The notes under the pieces are model-generated. The model was not told the DNA's origin and made no database searches. It saw only the letters and a program-made list of their open reading frames with translations. Shown piece by piece: positions 1 to 12,569 of a DNA stretch of 64,000 nucleotides. Source of the DNA: Pohlia nutans (lineage: Eukaryota > Streptophyta > Bryopsida > Bryales > Mniaceae); contig CM040093.1 of NCBI GenBank assembly GCA_022496805.1, positions 10,816,713 to 10,880,712 on the forward strand, read 5' to 3'. A program made the position numbers and the translations under genes. Position 1 is the first letter of the stretch. Every line of letters begins with the position of its first letter.

Positions 1-3000
1 TCAATCGCCTTGCTGGCGCGGCCTTTCGCAGGCTCCATGCTATTCAAGGCCTTGGCAATGTACTTTCCTTGTCTCTCTGCAACCTGCACATCGATAAGGT
101 TTGCATCCAAATAAGGGATATGGTTCCTATTATTTGACTGCCTTGAACTTTTGTTGGGCTTTTTAGCAATCGAGAAAAGGTTCTAATGAATCTTATCATA
201 TATTTTTTGGACACTGTACAAACTATGAGTTTTCAAAGTGTTGATTATCAGTGTAACAAAAATTAACCCTATGTTCGGTACCTTGTACATTTTAAGCAAG
301 ACTCTGTACGGGTCACAATTAGATGTAGTTGCCTTAACCAGTAACAAGATTGGTGCAATGGCTACAGATTGGACTACTGAATCATGTACACCATTTCAGA
401 CAACTAATCTGCATTCTTACCGAACCATTGCCCATGCTCTCCATTCCTATTGTGCACTTACTCTCCCTCCTATGGTTGTGTGTTTGCAACAAGTGATTCT
501 GGTTCACATAAATTGTGAAGTCTACATTGGAAGCTCCTGAAGGGTAAGTTAGCTATGACAAGGATACCGCAACCTGAACAGAAGCGAAATGCTAACACAC
601 CTGGGCCAGTGCAGGAAGAACTGGTTTTTTTGTGTCCTCAAGGTAACCAGCACAATCACCAATGGCATACACGTCAGGCATCGATGGCACCCTCAAATGT
701 AGGTCGATACCAATCCTTCAGGAAGCAAAAGGCACTGTTACAACCAAGCCCTGACCCTTCGGACGCATGCAATTAAAGTGGCTGACTTAATGAGGAACCG
801 CAACACTTGGGTGAGCATGCATGATGCTAGGAGCATCTTGAGTCCTTGGGGAAGGCACAGAATAAGCATTTATTTATGTGTAGAGGCTCATGTGGGCAGC
901 AAAAAATCATGGAATGTAACGAGGAGTTGAGAAATTGTTCCGTACCTTCCACCTGGAGACTTGGGAAAGTCTTTCAAACCCTTCACAAACGTTGACGCTC
1001 CAACGCCAGTGGACCAAACCAGAAGCCCATAGGCCAACTCTGTTCCATCAGTGAGTATCAGTTTCTTCGGTTGCACCTCCTTCACAATTCCTCGCACAAG
1101 GTCAACCCCGCTCTGTACATAATTCAAAACAGACTTGTGAGCTTTCTGTGTTGCAGCACGTGAAGTGAACTCATCAAGTAGATGCACCCATGAAAACAAT
1201 CGTTGCCAAACACTGTGCTTCCGAGAGAACTAACTAACGTGTGCAGTCAATCAGAAACTAATTCCGCATCTGCATCATCCAGTAACACCACATTGTATTG
1301 GAGATGATGGTTTCAGCTTGATTCTTGATCAAAGGGATGATAGAACTCCTACCCTAAGCGCATATCACTGGGAAAAATCTTAGCATGTCGAGTTTCAGCA
1401 AATTTGAATGTCAACCAAAGACATAACGTAATAAATTGTCCGAGAGAGTCTGACTACGCAGGTAGAACACCATGCATACCGCAATGAGGTGATTAGTAGC
1501 ATACTCTCGAAGCCGCACATCGAAGGATGCCAGGAGTTCATTGGCCTGCAAATGACGGATTCAGTTAATAAATCAGGTTTCCACATACTGTTTGAAACTC
1601 TGGTGGGAAGTTAGCACTTAATTTACCTCAAAAACAGGAACCTCGATTAAAGAGGACTTGCTTGTTGAGCCCACCCAAGTGCAACTCACTGTCCTACAAT
1701 TACATGGAATACCTAGACAACAAACCAAGGCCTGAAGTAAACACCTCAACGAGAGTGACGCGAATGAAGCTTTTCACGTGGCCAAAATTGCGGTGCACAT
1801 CACCCCTAATGAAATCGCTGAGTTCGCCGCTGAATTCCACTCCCGTTGGACCCCCGCCGACCACGACGATGTGTGAGAGTCTCTGCTTTTCTTCTGCCGT
1901 CGTACCTGAATTATGTAAACTATCACAACCTCCATGTCATTCAATGTCAACAAAACGGTTGATTGAATAGAATGATCATCAGACATTGATTGATTGATTG
2001 ATTGATTGATTGCTCTACGAACACTGTAAGAAAGAATGACTCGATTGCATAGTTACCATACCGGGAATTTCGCAGAGCATGAGATTCAGAAGCAATTTGG
2101 TGCGGATGTCCCTGGCATTTTTCACGTCCCGCAAGAAGATTGCATACTCGGTGACTCCCTTGATACCAAAAGTAGATGCCTCAGCTCCTGTCGCTATCAC
2201 CAACTTGTCATAAGCCACAGTAAACTCAGCTCCCGTCTTACCCGTAGCCATGTCGTCCAGGACTGTTATACAATGCACCTGACACTCGAATCAAAGAGGA
2301 GTTTGGAATGACTGTTTGGAATAAGTGAATATTCAAAAGGAAATGGATTGGCATCAAACACAACCAATCGATTTTCAGCGCAGAAAGGTACAAGATTCAA
2401 ATTTACAAGACAAAAGCGCATTCGGCGAGGGCAAGCAACAAACCTCGTGCTTTTCAGGGTCAATGGCAGTGCATCGAGCAGGCAAATAGAAGGAGTCGGG
2501 AGACAGCGACAGGGCAGGCTGTATTTTGCGAACAGGCTCCGCAACCGAGCGAAACTCCAACGTGCCAACGCATGTGGACGCTAACAAGGGCGTGAACACC
2601 ATGTGGTTGCGTGGGGACACACACACCACGTCGTACACCAAGGTGTTGATGTCCTTAAGCAAGCGGCATGCGCCCCACCCTGATCCCAGAATCACAACAC
2701 GCGGCTTTTGCCTTCCGCGCGTAGGAGGCAGCAAGGGGCTTCCTGTACTGCTCACCACAGGGGCCTTCTCAGAGGCTCCAGCTGCATGTAAATCACTACC
2801 AACTTGAAAATATCGGATTCCTTCCACACTACGCTGCTTAGCTGAGTACTTGAGATGCCAGAGGAAGAGATTAGAACTTGAATCTGTCGCATTGGGCAAT
2901 CTGCATCTTGCAAATCCTGCATTGCACTCAATTGCGGGCTGCAATGCGGCTCTCCCTACTTGTCGAATATAATTAGCCACCACTTTGGACTTGCGATACA

Positions 3001-3001
3001 T
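1..3001 (-). CDS. NDA: Type II NAD(P)H dehydrogenase, NDA-like (3' end cut by window)
   Basis: Rotenone-insensitive flavoenzyme of the inner mitochondrial membrane that passes electrons from NAD(P)H to ubiquinone without pumping protons. Exons read from splice sites on the minus strand: 2444-3001, 2062-2278, 1745-1905, 1480-1545, 946-1112, 601-715 and <1-83. All junction phases agree. Visible motifs are the FAD-binding [36 protein letters not shown], the family block [18 protein letters not shown], the second dinucleotide-binding site [24 protein letters not shown] and [12 protein letters not shown]. No EF-hand insertion is seen between the two nucleotide-binding folds, which favours NDA over NDB. 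The first ~75 residues are Arg/Ser-rich and look like a transit peptide. The ATG at 3001 is the first in frame. The missing C-terminus lies outside the window. A (TGAT)n run sits in intron 2. Class assignment (NDA) is from recalled family features. Confidence 0.93.
1986..2011. repeat. (TTGA)n microsatellite in an NDA intron
   Basis: About six tandem TGAT/TTGA units inside the second intron of the NAD(P)H dehydrogenase gene, close to the acceptor side of exon 3. Confidence 0.8.
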
Positions 3002-3936
3002 ATCCGAGCCCCTCCAGCTTTACCACATCACGAGTGTCATCTACATTCAAAATCAACAACAGAGTCGAGAGTTCATACACGGAATGTGGGAACCGCTGAC
3101 TCATTTGCCGTGTAGCGAACAGCTTCTGATGCATCGCCAACTGGACGGAAGAAATCCAACATCGAAACGCGGCTGTTGTATGTCTTCATGCCTGCACCAT
3201 GACACAATTCCTGGCAAAGAAAACACGAAAAGTCATAACGCTGTTGCGAAAGATGCACGAAGAGCACATGAATTCAGCAGTAAAGACCGCCGTGAATCTG
3301 AAGTGTGACACCCTTGAACGTGAACGGGCGCTTGAATGGCGTACGAGATGTAGGATGCGGGGTTTGGAGGGACGCCATGGTTCAGCGAAGTGGCGGGCTG
3401 CAAGAATTTTCCTTTCAGACAATACGTTAAAGCTTCCTGTTTCCAAGTCAGTAGAACGTACAAATGTAGGTTCCCAACACCGCAAGAGCAAATTACACCT
3501 CAAAGTGGACTTTGAATTTCACTGTACATACGATACGAATTCTCTTATGAAAACGGGTATGAGTATCAAGAGAGAACCTTCACATGACAAGGTATAGGGA
3601 TACAAACTTAAAAACTTGCACTGGTACTCATCGAGAATTTCACTTTATTTTATAATCCATAAAAAGCAGTCCTAAACGCATTTCATGACAATTTTTCATT
3701 GAAGCTAATTCTAGTTATCTTTGAAGCACCAAAACCTGACGCAGGAGAATGTGCAAACTACAGAAAGTTGGAACCAGATTTCTTCTCTCTTCACTCGCAT
3801 GCTGCCAAATGGTAGCAAGGACAGGCTAAATGGTACCAAGCAAAGGGTAGGCTTGAAGGTACCAAGCAAAGAACATGCTAGAATTAGAAGTATGTTACTT
3901 TGCTCTAAAGCAACCAGATCTGCGCGGCACTCCCTC
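3002..3936. other. Intergenic: NDA upstream region and uL1m downstream region
   Basis: This stretch separates two minus-strand genes: it is upstream of the dehydrogenase and downstream of the ribosomal protein gene. A 132-codon open frame at 3199-3597 (plus) shows no recognisable domain and opposes both genes, so I do not call it. Part may be 5' UTR of the dehydrogenase. No repeat ends were recognised. Confidence 0.5.
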
Positions 3937-6900
3937 CTATGATGAAACTCCAGCTGTTTTCATGTAGCTATCAGCTGCTTGCGCAACAGAATTAATGGTA
4001 ACGGGTACACCCTTCCCCATCTGCGATAGAGAAGTGCAAACAGAAGTCATCAGATATAATCTTGCCAGAAACCATTACTTCACAAATTATCAGTCCCCTT
4101 GTGCGATTGTTAAAAACCTCTGCAATTGTAACAGTTTTTCACAAACAAACTGAATATACGTCATTGCTGGGGAGAAAAACCAGTGCAACTTCATGATCAA
4201 GTTTCTTGACAACTTCAAGATGACATCTGAGAAAAACATCAGTGCTAACAGTGGAAGAACACTAACCGTAGAAGTAAGGGTGAAACCATTAAGGTACCCA
4301 GCATACCGAGAAGCTGCAGTTATCAGGAAACCATTGAGTCAGATTACGAGAGCACTGCTACGAGTAGACACTAAGGAAAAATTCATGGTAAAAACCGCAC
4401 CAAAGGAAACATGAGTTACAGCTTCTCCATATCACTCTACACCTACATTGCTTAGAGAAGATTGTGAACTTACTTTTTTTCAGTCCAACAGGCTTAGCTC
4501 CTAAGAGTGCTCCAACAAAAGCAGATATGTTTTGCAATAAAGCTTCATCACTGAAAGTAACCTGCAATAAAGAAAGACAATCAGCAGAACATGACAATAA
4601 TATCTTAAGATTGTGCTGTACATGGGGAAAAAAAAACAAGCAACAGCATAACTGATGTATTAATCAAAAAACATAAACCTTGGCATCGACTTTCAAGAAG
4701 TCAGTAGTTCATAGTGCAATACAATGAATATATTTCGTTAGGGCACATACTTTCCCAAGACCAACGTGAATAATGCCCGATTTATCGGCTCGGAAATCTA
4801 CACGACCTTGCTTCGCAGCTCTAACGGCCTCTGCAATTTGATTCGTAACTGTGCCCACCTGAAGAATAACATGTCAGAGCAATCCAACCACAGGAAACAA
4901 TTTCCGAAACAAGATACATAATCACCTACTTTAAACATGTATCTCACTATAAGAAGCCCAAAAATGAAGCCCTTTCAAACCATTTAATGTAACGACGTAG
5001 TCTTGTTAAAAATGCTTGAAAAGGTTGGAATTAAAAACAAGCCATGAAATAAAAAATGGGATGAGAAGAAAAAGGAGGAGCGAGAAAGGACACACTTTAG
5101 GATTAGGCATAAGTCCTCGAGGTCCCAAAATACGTGCCACCTGCAGACACACAGTCAACAACATAGAGGTTCAGAATTATATAAAATTAAAAGATTCTGA
5201 CTAGTGAAATTAGTCAGAATCTTCACTTCGAAATATAAAACAAAAAAAAACCATTCAGGTACACACCTTTCCCAGTCGGGGCATAAAAGATGGCGTTGCT
5301 ATGCATTTATCGAAGTCCAACTTCCCACCACCTGCATCACGAGAAGATTGCTCATCCCTCAGAAAGTTGACAACGAGTAAACGTAGCCAGACAGAATGTC
5401 ATACTCTAGAGTCGACACTAGGTTATCCTAATACAGAGAAGGCCCTTCCATGTATCTAATGTTTAGTCCACTTCCTGGTGGACTAGAAATAAATCCAATA
5501 GTACCATATGAAACAGAAAATCTCTACATCTGCCCAGCATTCCGCTGTTACTTAAGAAATTTTTCACTGGCTATCGCCTATTTCACAATAAACATTCTAC
5601 GGCATCTTGTCTACCTGTCAGTACATTTACAGTAGAAAGATGAATCTGAAATAAACACTAGCTTTCACATTTACACACAGCAATGCTTCCAACCCTGACC
5701 ACAGTCATTTCATAAGCACATACGGCCTATGAATTGAACGAAGCACGCAGGACTAAGACTTACTGTCCTTGATGCGATCCACAAGGTCGTCCGCACCAAC
5801 AACATCTGCACCGGCAGCAAGAGCCTCCTGGGCTTCGTTCCCTTCAGCAAATACAGCCACTCTCACCACCTGGAAAACTATTGCGTTTGCATTAATATAC
5901 CATAAAAAGCATCACGTCCTTGAATACTCAACCAATCTTACAAACGAGACCAACACATATCAATTACAACGATCACAACAATGATGAAAGCGACTTTGAA
6001 AATATCTAAAAACAAATCCACTGAAGAGAATTACACACCTTGCCACTACCGTTAGGAAGAGTTGCGGCTCCACGGACCACCTGCATTTCTCTTTATGTGA
6101 GTTGAAGTTCTCAGCGGAAATCTATTCAGCGAAGTAAAACAGTATACTGACATGAAAAATAAAATAAAAAACTCAAATACTAGATCGGCAGCTTCTCCTG
6201 TATGTCAGAAATTATGGAGGCTTCAACGCCTCATTTTCTCAAAATTCTCTAACCTTTCAACGCTCTGCATGCTTGTAATATAACTCCAACCCTACAATGA
6301 ACGTGTAAACTGCACATTGGCAACCCTGCTGACTACACCGAATAATGACGAATAATTTCATTTACAAAAGCACAAATAACAGGCTCTGACGTCAGTGCTT
6401 TAAAGGAGAAGCAAGGTACCTGATCACTTCTTTTGGGATCTATCCCCAAACGAACGTGAGCTTCAATGGTCTCGGTAAATTTGGCTTTCGCATTGGCCTG
6501 CCAAACAGAAGGAAAATGTGCATTTGAACTCGATTGCCAGCAAACCTTTCCAAGATACTCGTCTCGTGAATTCTCTAGAATAAAATAAAACACAGGAAAA
6601 TTCTATATATATAATGAGATTGTTAGATAAAATTATCTCATTACCTACTGTACATTCGCAAAAGGATAACAACATCTGTACAGCTCACTATAACAAAAAC
6701 AGTTTCATAATTCCTTCATGCTGGCAATTATGAGTACGACGCTTGATTGTAATGTCAAATTTTCACGACAGCACACTTCAGGAGATGAATAAAATTACAG
6801 ATACACGACAGCATCACCTTCGCCAAGATACTCGTCTCGTGAATTCTTTAAAGTATGATGAAACACAGGGAATTTTTTTTTAATATAACGAGGTAGTTCA

Positions 6901-7436
6901 ATAAAATAAAAAGTCTTATATCCTATATTCCAACAAACTCAATGCGAGTGGCCTGCATGAAACCGAACAGCATGTACGATGAAAACAGCTTCAGAATTCG
7001 TAATGTCAAATTTTCACAGGGGATGAAATTAAAATTACGGAGAGCAAAGAAAAGGCATCATCACCTTCACGAGACGAATTGCCTCGGCAATCAGCTGCGG
7101 CTCCTGGCGTGAGGTTTTCTCCACTTTAGCCAACTTAGGAAAGGGAATAACCGGCTTGATCTTTTGAGGAATCGACGGTATCCTGTTCACAACTTCAAGA
7201 GCCTCAGGCGACAAGTCTTCCAGCAGATTCGCAACGCGAGGCTTAGGAGCGAGGACATCGCCGGACTCAATTATCGACGCCGAGACCGTGACATCGTCTA
7301 AGGTCGAAATATTGGCGGGGGAAAAACCAGGTGCAGGCTCGGTTGTGGAGCTGAAAGGAGAGGCACGAGGACGGAAAGAGGACGACGAGGCGAAATTGAG
7401 GAAGGAGATCCGGCGCAATGCCAGACGCGCAGCCAT
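3937..7436 (-). CDS. MRPL1: Mitochondrial large-subunit ribosomal protein uL1m
   Basis: Component of the mitochondrial 50S-type ribosomal L1 stalk that contacts 23S-like rRNA and E-site tRNA. Ten minus-strand exons: 7065-7436, 6420-6497, 6039-6080, 5764-5869, 5267-5331, 5096-5140, 4751-4858, 4474-4561, 4267-4313 and 3937-4020. They sum to 1035 nt (344 aa plus stop) with every phase compatible and nearly every donor GTGTGT, GTAAGT or GTATGT-like. The start [20 protein letters not shown] resembles a mitochondrial presequence. L1 core motifs are [54 protein letters not shown] (the L1 signature) and IIHVGLGK. Exon 1 ends VK and exon 2 begins ANAKAKF, matching the plant mitochondrial rather than plastid L1 form as I recall it. 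Targeting is inferred from sequence only. Confidence 0.93.
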
Positions 7437-7590
7437 TGTAAAACCCCTGGTACTGTGTGAGAGAATGATCTAGTAGGCAGAAGAGGAATGCAAGTGAGGT
7501 ATGGCCATGACAAAGGATCGGAAATGCAGAAAGTGAGCTATGGCGATCAGCGAAAGCAAGCAGACGTGTGATGAAGACGAAGGATCGGGG

Positions 7591-7600
7591 TTTAGGGTTT
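7591..7600 (-). promoter_or_regulatory. Telo-box (AAACCCTAAA) upstream of uL1m
   Basis: On the minus strand this is exactly AAACCCTAAA, about 155 bp before the uL1m ATG. Telo-boxes are well known in promoters and 5' UTRs of plant ribosomal protein genes, and they bind Myb-like telobox factors. A second GGGTTTT-type motif lies near 7641. No clear site II (TGGGCC/T) partner was seen. Confidence 0.7.
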
Positions 7601-7658
7601 AAGGACCGTGAGCTTGACTGGAGCTTGTCGGTGTAAAATAGGGTTTTGCTATGCTCTA

Positions 7659-7963
7659 AGGTCGAGGCACCTAAAACCGATCAGTTAAGACATTCACTAT
7701 ACATGGGATAGATGAATCGATATTTTAAGTATTTTCCTCTTTTAGCAATAAGAAATTAAGAAGTTTTCATATTTAATTTAATTTTTTTGATAATTATTTG
7801 AATAAGTACAAATTTTCAAAGTGAAAGTCATAGGTTCACCTAAAACCGATCACATGCTCTAATGTACAAATGAGGTACATCTTCCCTTTGAAAATCTAGA
7901 AATTAGGCAAGAATCTAGGGTGGTCGGTTTTGGGTACCTGGTCGGTTTTAGGTGCCTCGACCT
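7659..7963. mobile_element. TA-TSD MITE, copy 1 (Stowaway/Tc1-mariner-like)
   Basis: 305-bp element with terminal inverted repeat AGGTCGAGGCACCTAAAACC and TA on both sides (7657-7658, 7964-7965). Internal copies of CACCTAAAACCGATCA and its reverse complement form subterminal repeats. It is non-coding and lies about 220 bp upstream of the uL1m ATG. The second copy at 12263-12567 has the same length and differs at about three positions. Confidence 0.88.
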
Positions 7964-7965
7964 TA

Positions 7966-9346
7966 ATTTGAACTGGAATTGCATTGTCATTGAATTGCGG
8001 TTGCAATTGATTTTTGTCTATCATTGGAAATATAGCAAGGAAATTTGTTCTCTCTCCAATGACACCAAATTTGAGATGAAAAAAAGTTTTGAAAATATAG
8101 TGAAAAAAATATTTATAGGAAAAAAAAAAATAGCAACCATTGGATTTTTATTTTTATTTTTTAGTACAAAATGAGAACCATTTACTATTTTAAGTTATTA
8201 ATGAGTTGTTTTGAAAATTTCTAATTGTAGGCCTCATTCCATTAGGGATTAATGGGAAGTTTATATGGACCAAATCCTCGTTTATTACTTTAAAGTTCTA
8301 TCGTGCACTTTTGTATTCATCAAATATGTTATTTTGATGAGCATACTTTAAAATTATAATTACAAGTATGAGGTTTTGTAAATACACTTCACATTTCATG
8401 CGATCAAACCTCTGTTCATGGCAATTCAACGGTTGTTTATGTGACACGTTTTTTAGTGTTGAAAAGTTTTCAAAGAACTTCTCATACTTGTAGCACTTCA
8501 ACAGTTGTTTATATGCCACACTTTTAGTGTTGAAAAGTTTTCAAAGAATTTTTCATACTTGTGGCACTTTAACGGTTTTTTTAATTTTTGCTTTCTTTAC
8601 ATGCTTTTTAAAGTTGAATTTTATTAAACAACCTAGTATTGTTGTGAAATAATGAAAAGTTATTTGAAAACCTCTCAATGTTCACATAGATGTTTAGAGA
8701 AATTCATTGCAAAAAAACTTTAGTGATGACAAACAAACAAACAAACAAACAAACAAACAAACAATCATTAAAAAGATAATGAATTCAATAGTACATTATA
8801 CATGAGTAATCAAATATAGTAGTAGATGCTACATAATTCAAATATGAAATCCAATTGTAAAAAATGTACATCCTTGCATAACTCATAGGAGTGCATTACT
8901 AAAATGTTTTTGAATTCAACTTCAAATTCATAACTTTACTATGCACATGGATTTGTTAGAGTACTTTTAATAATTGGAATTGATAACAAATATACAAAAA
9001 AGAGGATTTAGGAAAAAGAAAATTAAGACAAATGTAAATGTGAAAACTATTGTTTACTAAACTTAATTCATATCCAATGTTCTTAAGCCAAAAAACATTT
9101 ATTAAAGTTGAATCTATTCAACAATATATGAACAACTTTTTAATCCAAGATGTAGTCGTTGGACCTTGGTTTGAGTGAAGACTTCGTTTCATAGAGCATT
9201 CTTTTTAGTATGTTCTATTTTCTTTGAAATTTGAATCACCTAAGGTAGTTTCCCATTCTTGTGGATAAACTAAAATTAAATGTGAAGTTGAATATTGTAC
9301 AATGCAATAATTGAAAAGAAAAATTACCCACGGTTCTAGGAAAGCT
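7966..9346. other. AT-rich intergenic DNA with small repeats
   Basis: No gene recognised. Two ~83-bp tandem units (about 8424-8590) share the block GTGTTGAAAAGTTTTCAAAG. A (CAAA)n run occupies about 8731-8762. The rest is AT-rich without clear ends. Confidence 0.55.
8424..8590. repeat. ~83-bp tandem duplication
   Basis: Two diverged head-to-tail units, each running from an 'AACGGTTGTTTAT'-like start through GTGTTGAAAAGTTTTCAAAG to 'CATACTTGTGGCACTT'. Confidence 0.7.
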
Positions 9347-9350
9347 TTAA

Positions 9351-9905
9351 CCCTTGACTGCCCATGCGTTCATTTTTTGGACGATGTATACATTTCATCC
9401 ATATTTTTCTCATCCATCATGCACTTTTGTAATGTGGATTTTTTACTATAGATTTTATAGAAAGTGAGCTTCATGCATGTGTGAACCAATTAGAAAAGAG
9501 ATGGTTTGTGAAATTTTTATGCCTTGTTTCATGTTGCAGTGGTTTACCAAAAAATTCTAAGATCTTAGTTCAAAATAATTCAAAAGTCAACTCATAAAAT
9601 TAAGTGAAAAAATCAACTCATAAAATCAACCAAAAAAATCTCCAAAAATCACTACAAATTTCATCCACAAATTGTCGGTATCTTATTCATAATCACATTC
9701 CAAAGAATTTTGAATTTTGAGTTTCAAATTTTATATAGAAATATTGGTGATAGCAATCATAGATCTAACCGTATAGATAGAATTCAAAATTCATAATGTA
9801 CAACTTTTATTCATACATGAAGTTCAAAATATCCCTCTTAATTGCATTTTTATAATGCATCTTTGCAATTCTCTAAATCAAGAGAGGGTTGTGGGCATTT
9901 AGGGG
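9351..9905. mobile_element. TTAA-flanked MITE A (piggyBac-type ends)
   Basis: TTAA at 9347-9350 and 9906-9909. The left end reads CCCTTGACTGCCC and the right end GGGCATTTAGGGG, which pair as imperfect inverted repeats. A subterminal palindrome-like block GTTCATTTTTTGGAC lies about 17 bp inside the left end. The interior resembles elements B and C. No coding capacity. Confidence 0.82.
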
Positions 9906-10389
9906 TTAACAAAACTTCAAAACTTGATAACTTATTTACAAGGCATCATAATAAATTAATGATACATATTTTTCTATGTTGAAATTCTCATGAAAATGAA
10001 AATAAGATTTTAAAGTATTTTTGTATTTCTAAAATCATTCTTATTGCAACCCATTACATTTGGCCTCTAAAACAAATCAATGATGAACTGATTCTTTGCA
10101 ATTTCTATGACAAAGAAGCTCCACTATTAATTTTTCAAGTATAGAAGAATAATAGTAAACACACAGAAAGCCATGGGAATAGAGAATGTTATGGACTGCC
10201 AAAAAAACCATGTTTCTTCATAACCCTTAACCATTGGAAAGATTCAAAAACCATTGGAGACAAGGTGCCATAGAATGAGCCATTGGATCTAGCATGGGTT
10301 CAAGATAGTATTCTCTAAAAGTACCAGACCCTACTTTCCTCTTTCTGTTTTTCTTGTAAAATAATTCAGAGTACGTTGAAGTGTCTTAA

Positions 10390-10957
10390 CCCCTAACCGC
10401 CCAACCATGCATATTTTGCATGATGTACGGATTTGAAGTCCGTTTTCTCATCCATCATGCACTTTTTGCAGTGTGGATTTTTTATTGAAACTTTTATGGG
10501 AAGTTAGCTCTGTGCATGTGTGATCCGATTAGAAAGGGGATGATTTGTGAAATTTTTATGTCTCATTTCATGTTGTAGTGTTCCACCCAAAATTTCGAAG
10601 ATTTTAGTCTTAAAGTGCTCTTGAAAAAGTCAACTACTAAAATTAAGCAACCAAAAATTCTCCAAAAATCACTACACTTAGAGTATTACATTTCAACCCA
10701 TCACAAAAAAATTCATTATTAGATTGTCAATATCTTATTTGTAATCATATTACAAAAGAGTGTTAAATTTTAAGTTTGAAGTTGAATACACAAATATTGG
10801 TGAGAGCAATCGCAAATCTAACCGTATGGATAGAATCTAAAATGCAAAATGTACAACTTTTATTCATTCATCAACTTGAAAATATCCCTCTTAGTTGCAT
10901 TTTATAATGCATCTTTGGAAAACTGCCAAATCTAAAAAGGGTGAGAACGTTTAGGGG
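10390..10957. mobile_element. TTAA-flanked MITE B (same subfamily as A and C)
   Basis: TTAA at 10386-10389 and 10958-10961, ends CCCCTAACCGCCC and GTTTAGGGG. The subterminal palindrome CATGCATATTTTGCATGA lies near the left end. The interior (reporter-like landmarks GCATGTGTGATCCGATTAGA and ATCTAACCGTATGGATAGA) is clearly shared with A and, inverted, with C at 35911-36475. Confidence 0.85.
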
Positions 10958-10961
10958 TTAA

Positions 10962-12260
10962 TAGAATTGTTGCAATTGGTCAAATGAAGTTGCAATACTA
11001 TATTCGGCAGTTCATGGTTAAAAAATGAGTAGATGTATGTTAATCCCCAAGATGAATTCACTTTTCATCAAACACCATTTAGGAGTTACATACATCTCAT
11101 CATTTTTGAAACTGGATCCACCGAGCATGGTGTGGCAACTTCATTTGACCGTTTTCCTCGATCCCATTTGTTATGGACCTCTCATTATGAAATAAAATGA
11201 AATCTAAGGTTCACAACTACTAACTCTCATACACAGTGATAACATCACATGATATATTAACCAATGTATATATAAATATATGTATACCGGTAAAGTCTAA
11301 GAGCAATACAATAGTTCAACCACCCAACTATAGATGAAAAACTCCAAACAAAAAGAATGATTATCATCACCCCCGAATTCGGCAATCTTATAGTAGAGAT
11401 AACTATCAGTTTAGTCTAGGACTTTACTTTTATTTTTGGTGTTCTATCTTTGGTTCCATCTAAAACTAATCTCTAAAGTAATATTCCAAGTCAGTTTAAA
11501 TCTCAGTACTCATCCTTTTGAGATTATTATCTATCTTTATCTCAAAGATTACCCGTTTGAAGTTGTTTAACTCCAGTGCACTTATCATGTAGATGAAGCT
11601 GTTGAACTCCATTGTACAATTCTTTAACTTGAAGCTCTCTAAAGCAAGTTTCTAATTGGAGCCCTCCAACTCCTAAACACAACTCATCCACTTTGAGTTG
11701 TCTATTTTGACTCTATTTCTACTTACACATTGGCCATCATCACATTAGTTTCTATCGCAACAGCCCCCTCAAGCTTGAACCTACCAACTAGTAAGCCAAA
11801 ACTTCTGACAACTAACATAGTAGAACTTGATGTTGGAGTTCATCACATAGTCGTCAAGTTGGTTTGTCAATTGCATCTACATCATTGGTAGCTATATCCA
11901 TTAGAAGAGATCTCAAGCCTTTAGAGGGCCGTTTCGATGCTCGTGCAAGGATCTATTTTTTTTTATTGAAAAATAGTTTTTAGAAAAGACTTTTAATTTT
12001 AAAAAATAATATGTATTTATATATATTTTTAAAAATAATAATTTTAATTTTTTTAAATGGATTATTTTATTTTATTTATATATAAATTATTAAAAAAATT
12101 ATCCAATCTAACGTGGTCAAGAGACGGCCACATCAAATCCACGTCAAATTAAAATAAATAAATTTAAAAAATAGTTTGTTTTAATATTTTTATTTTATTA
12201 ATTTTGTGGAATAGTAACTTGCAGCCTTCTAGAGGCCTCAGATTTCCTCTAATGCCTAAT
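10962..12260. other. AT-rich intergenic DNA, nothing recognised
   Basis: Runs between MITE B and the second 305-bp MITE. Includes a very AT-rich block at about 11945-12200. I see no gene, no clean element ends and no long repeat. Confidence 0.5.
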
Positions 12261-12262
12261 TA

Positions 12263-12567
12263 AGGTCGAGGCACCTAAAACCGATCAGTTAAGACATTCA
12301 CTATACATGGGATAGATGAATCAATATTTGAAGTATTTTCCTCTTTTAGCAATAAGAAATTAAGAAGTTTTCATATTTAATTTAATTTTTTTGATAATTA
12401 TTTGAATAAGTACAAATTTTCAAAGTGAAAGTCATAGGTTCACCTAAAACCGATCACATGCTCTAATGTACAAATGAGGTACATCTTCCCTTTGAAAATC
12501 TAGAAATTAGGCAAGAATCTAGGGTGGTTGGTTTTGGGTACCTGGTCGGTTTTAGGTGCCTCGACCT
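12263..12567. mobile_element. TA-TSD MITE, copy 2
   Basis: Same element as at 7659-7963: 305 bp, TA at 12261-12262 and 12568-12569, about three mismatches by eye. Both copies are in the same orientation. Near-identity shows recent activity of the family. Confidence 0.88.
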
Positions 12568-12569
12568 TA

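Noticed and set aside
3199..3597. 132-codon plus-strand frame
   Set aside because: No domain recognised; composition and position between two minus-strand genes suggest chance.
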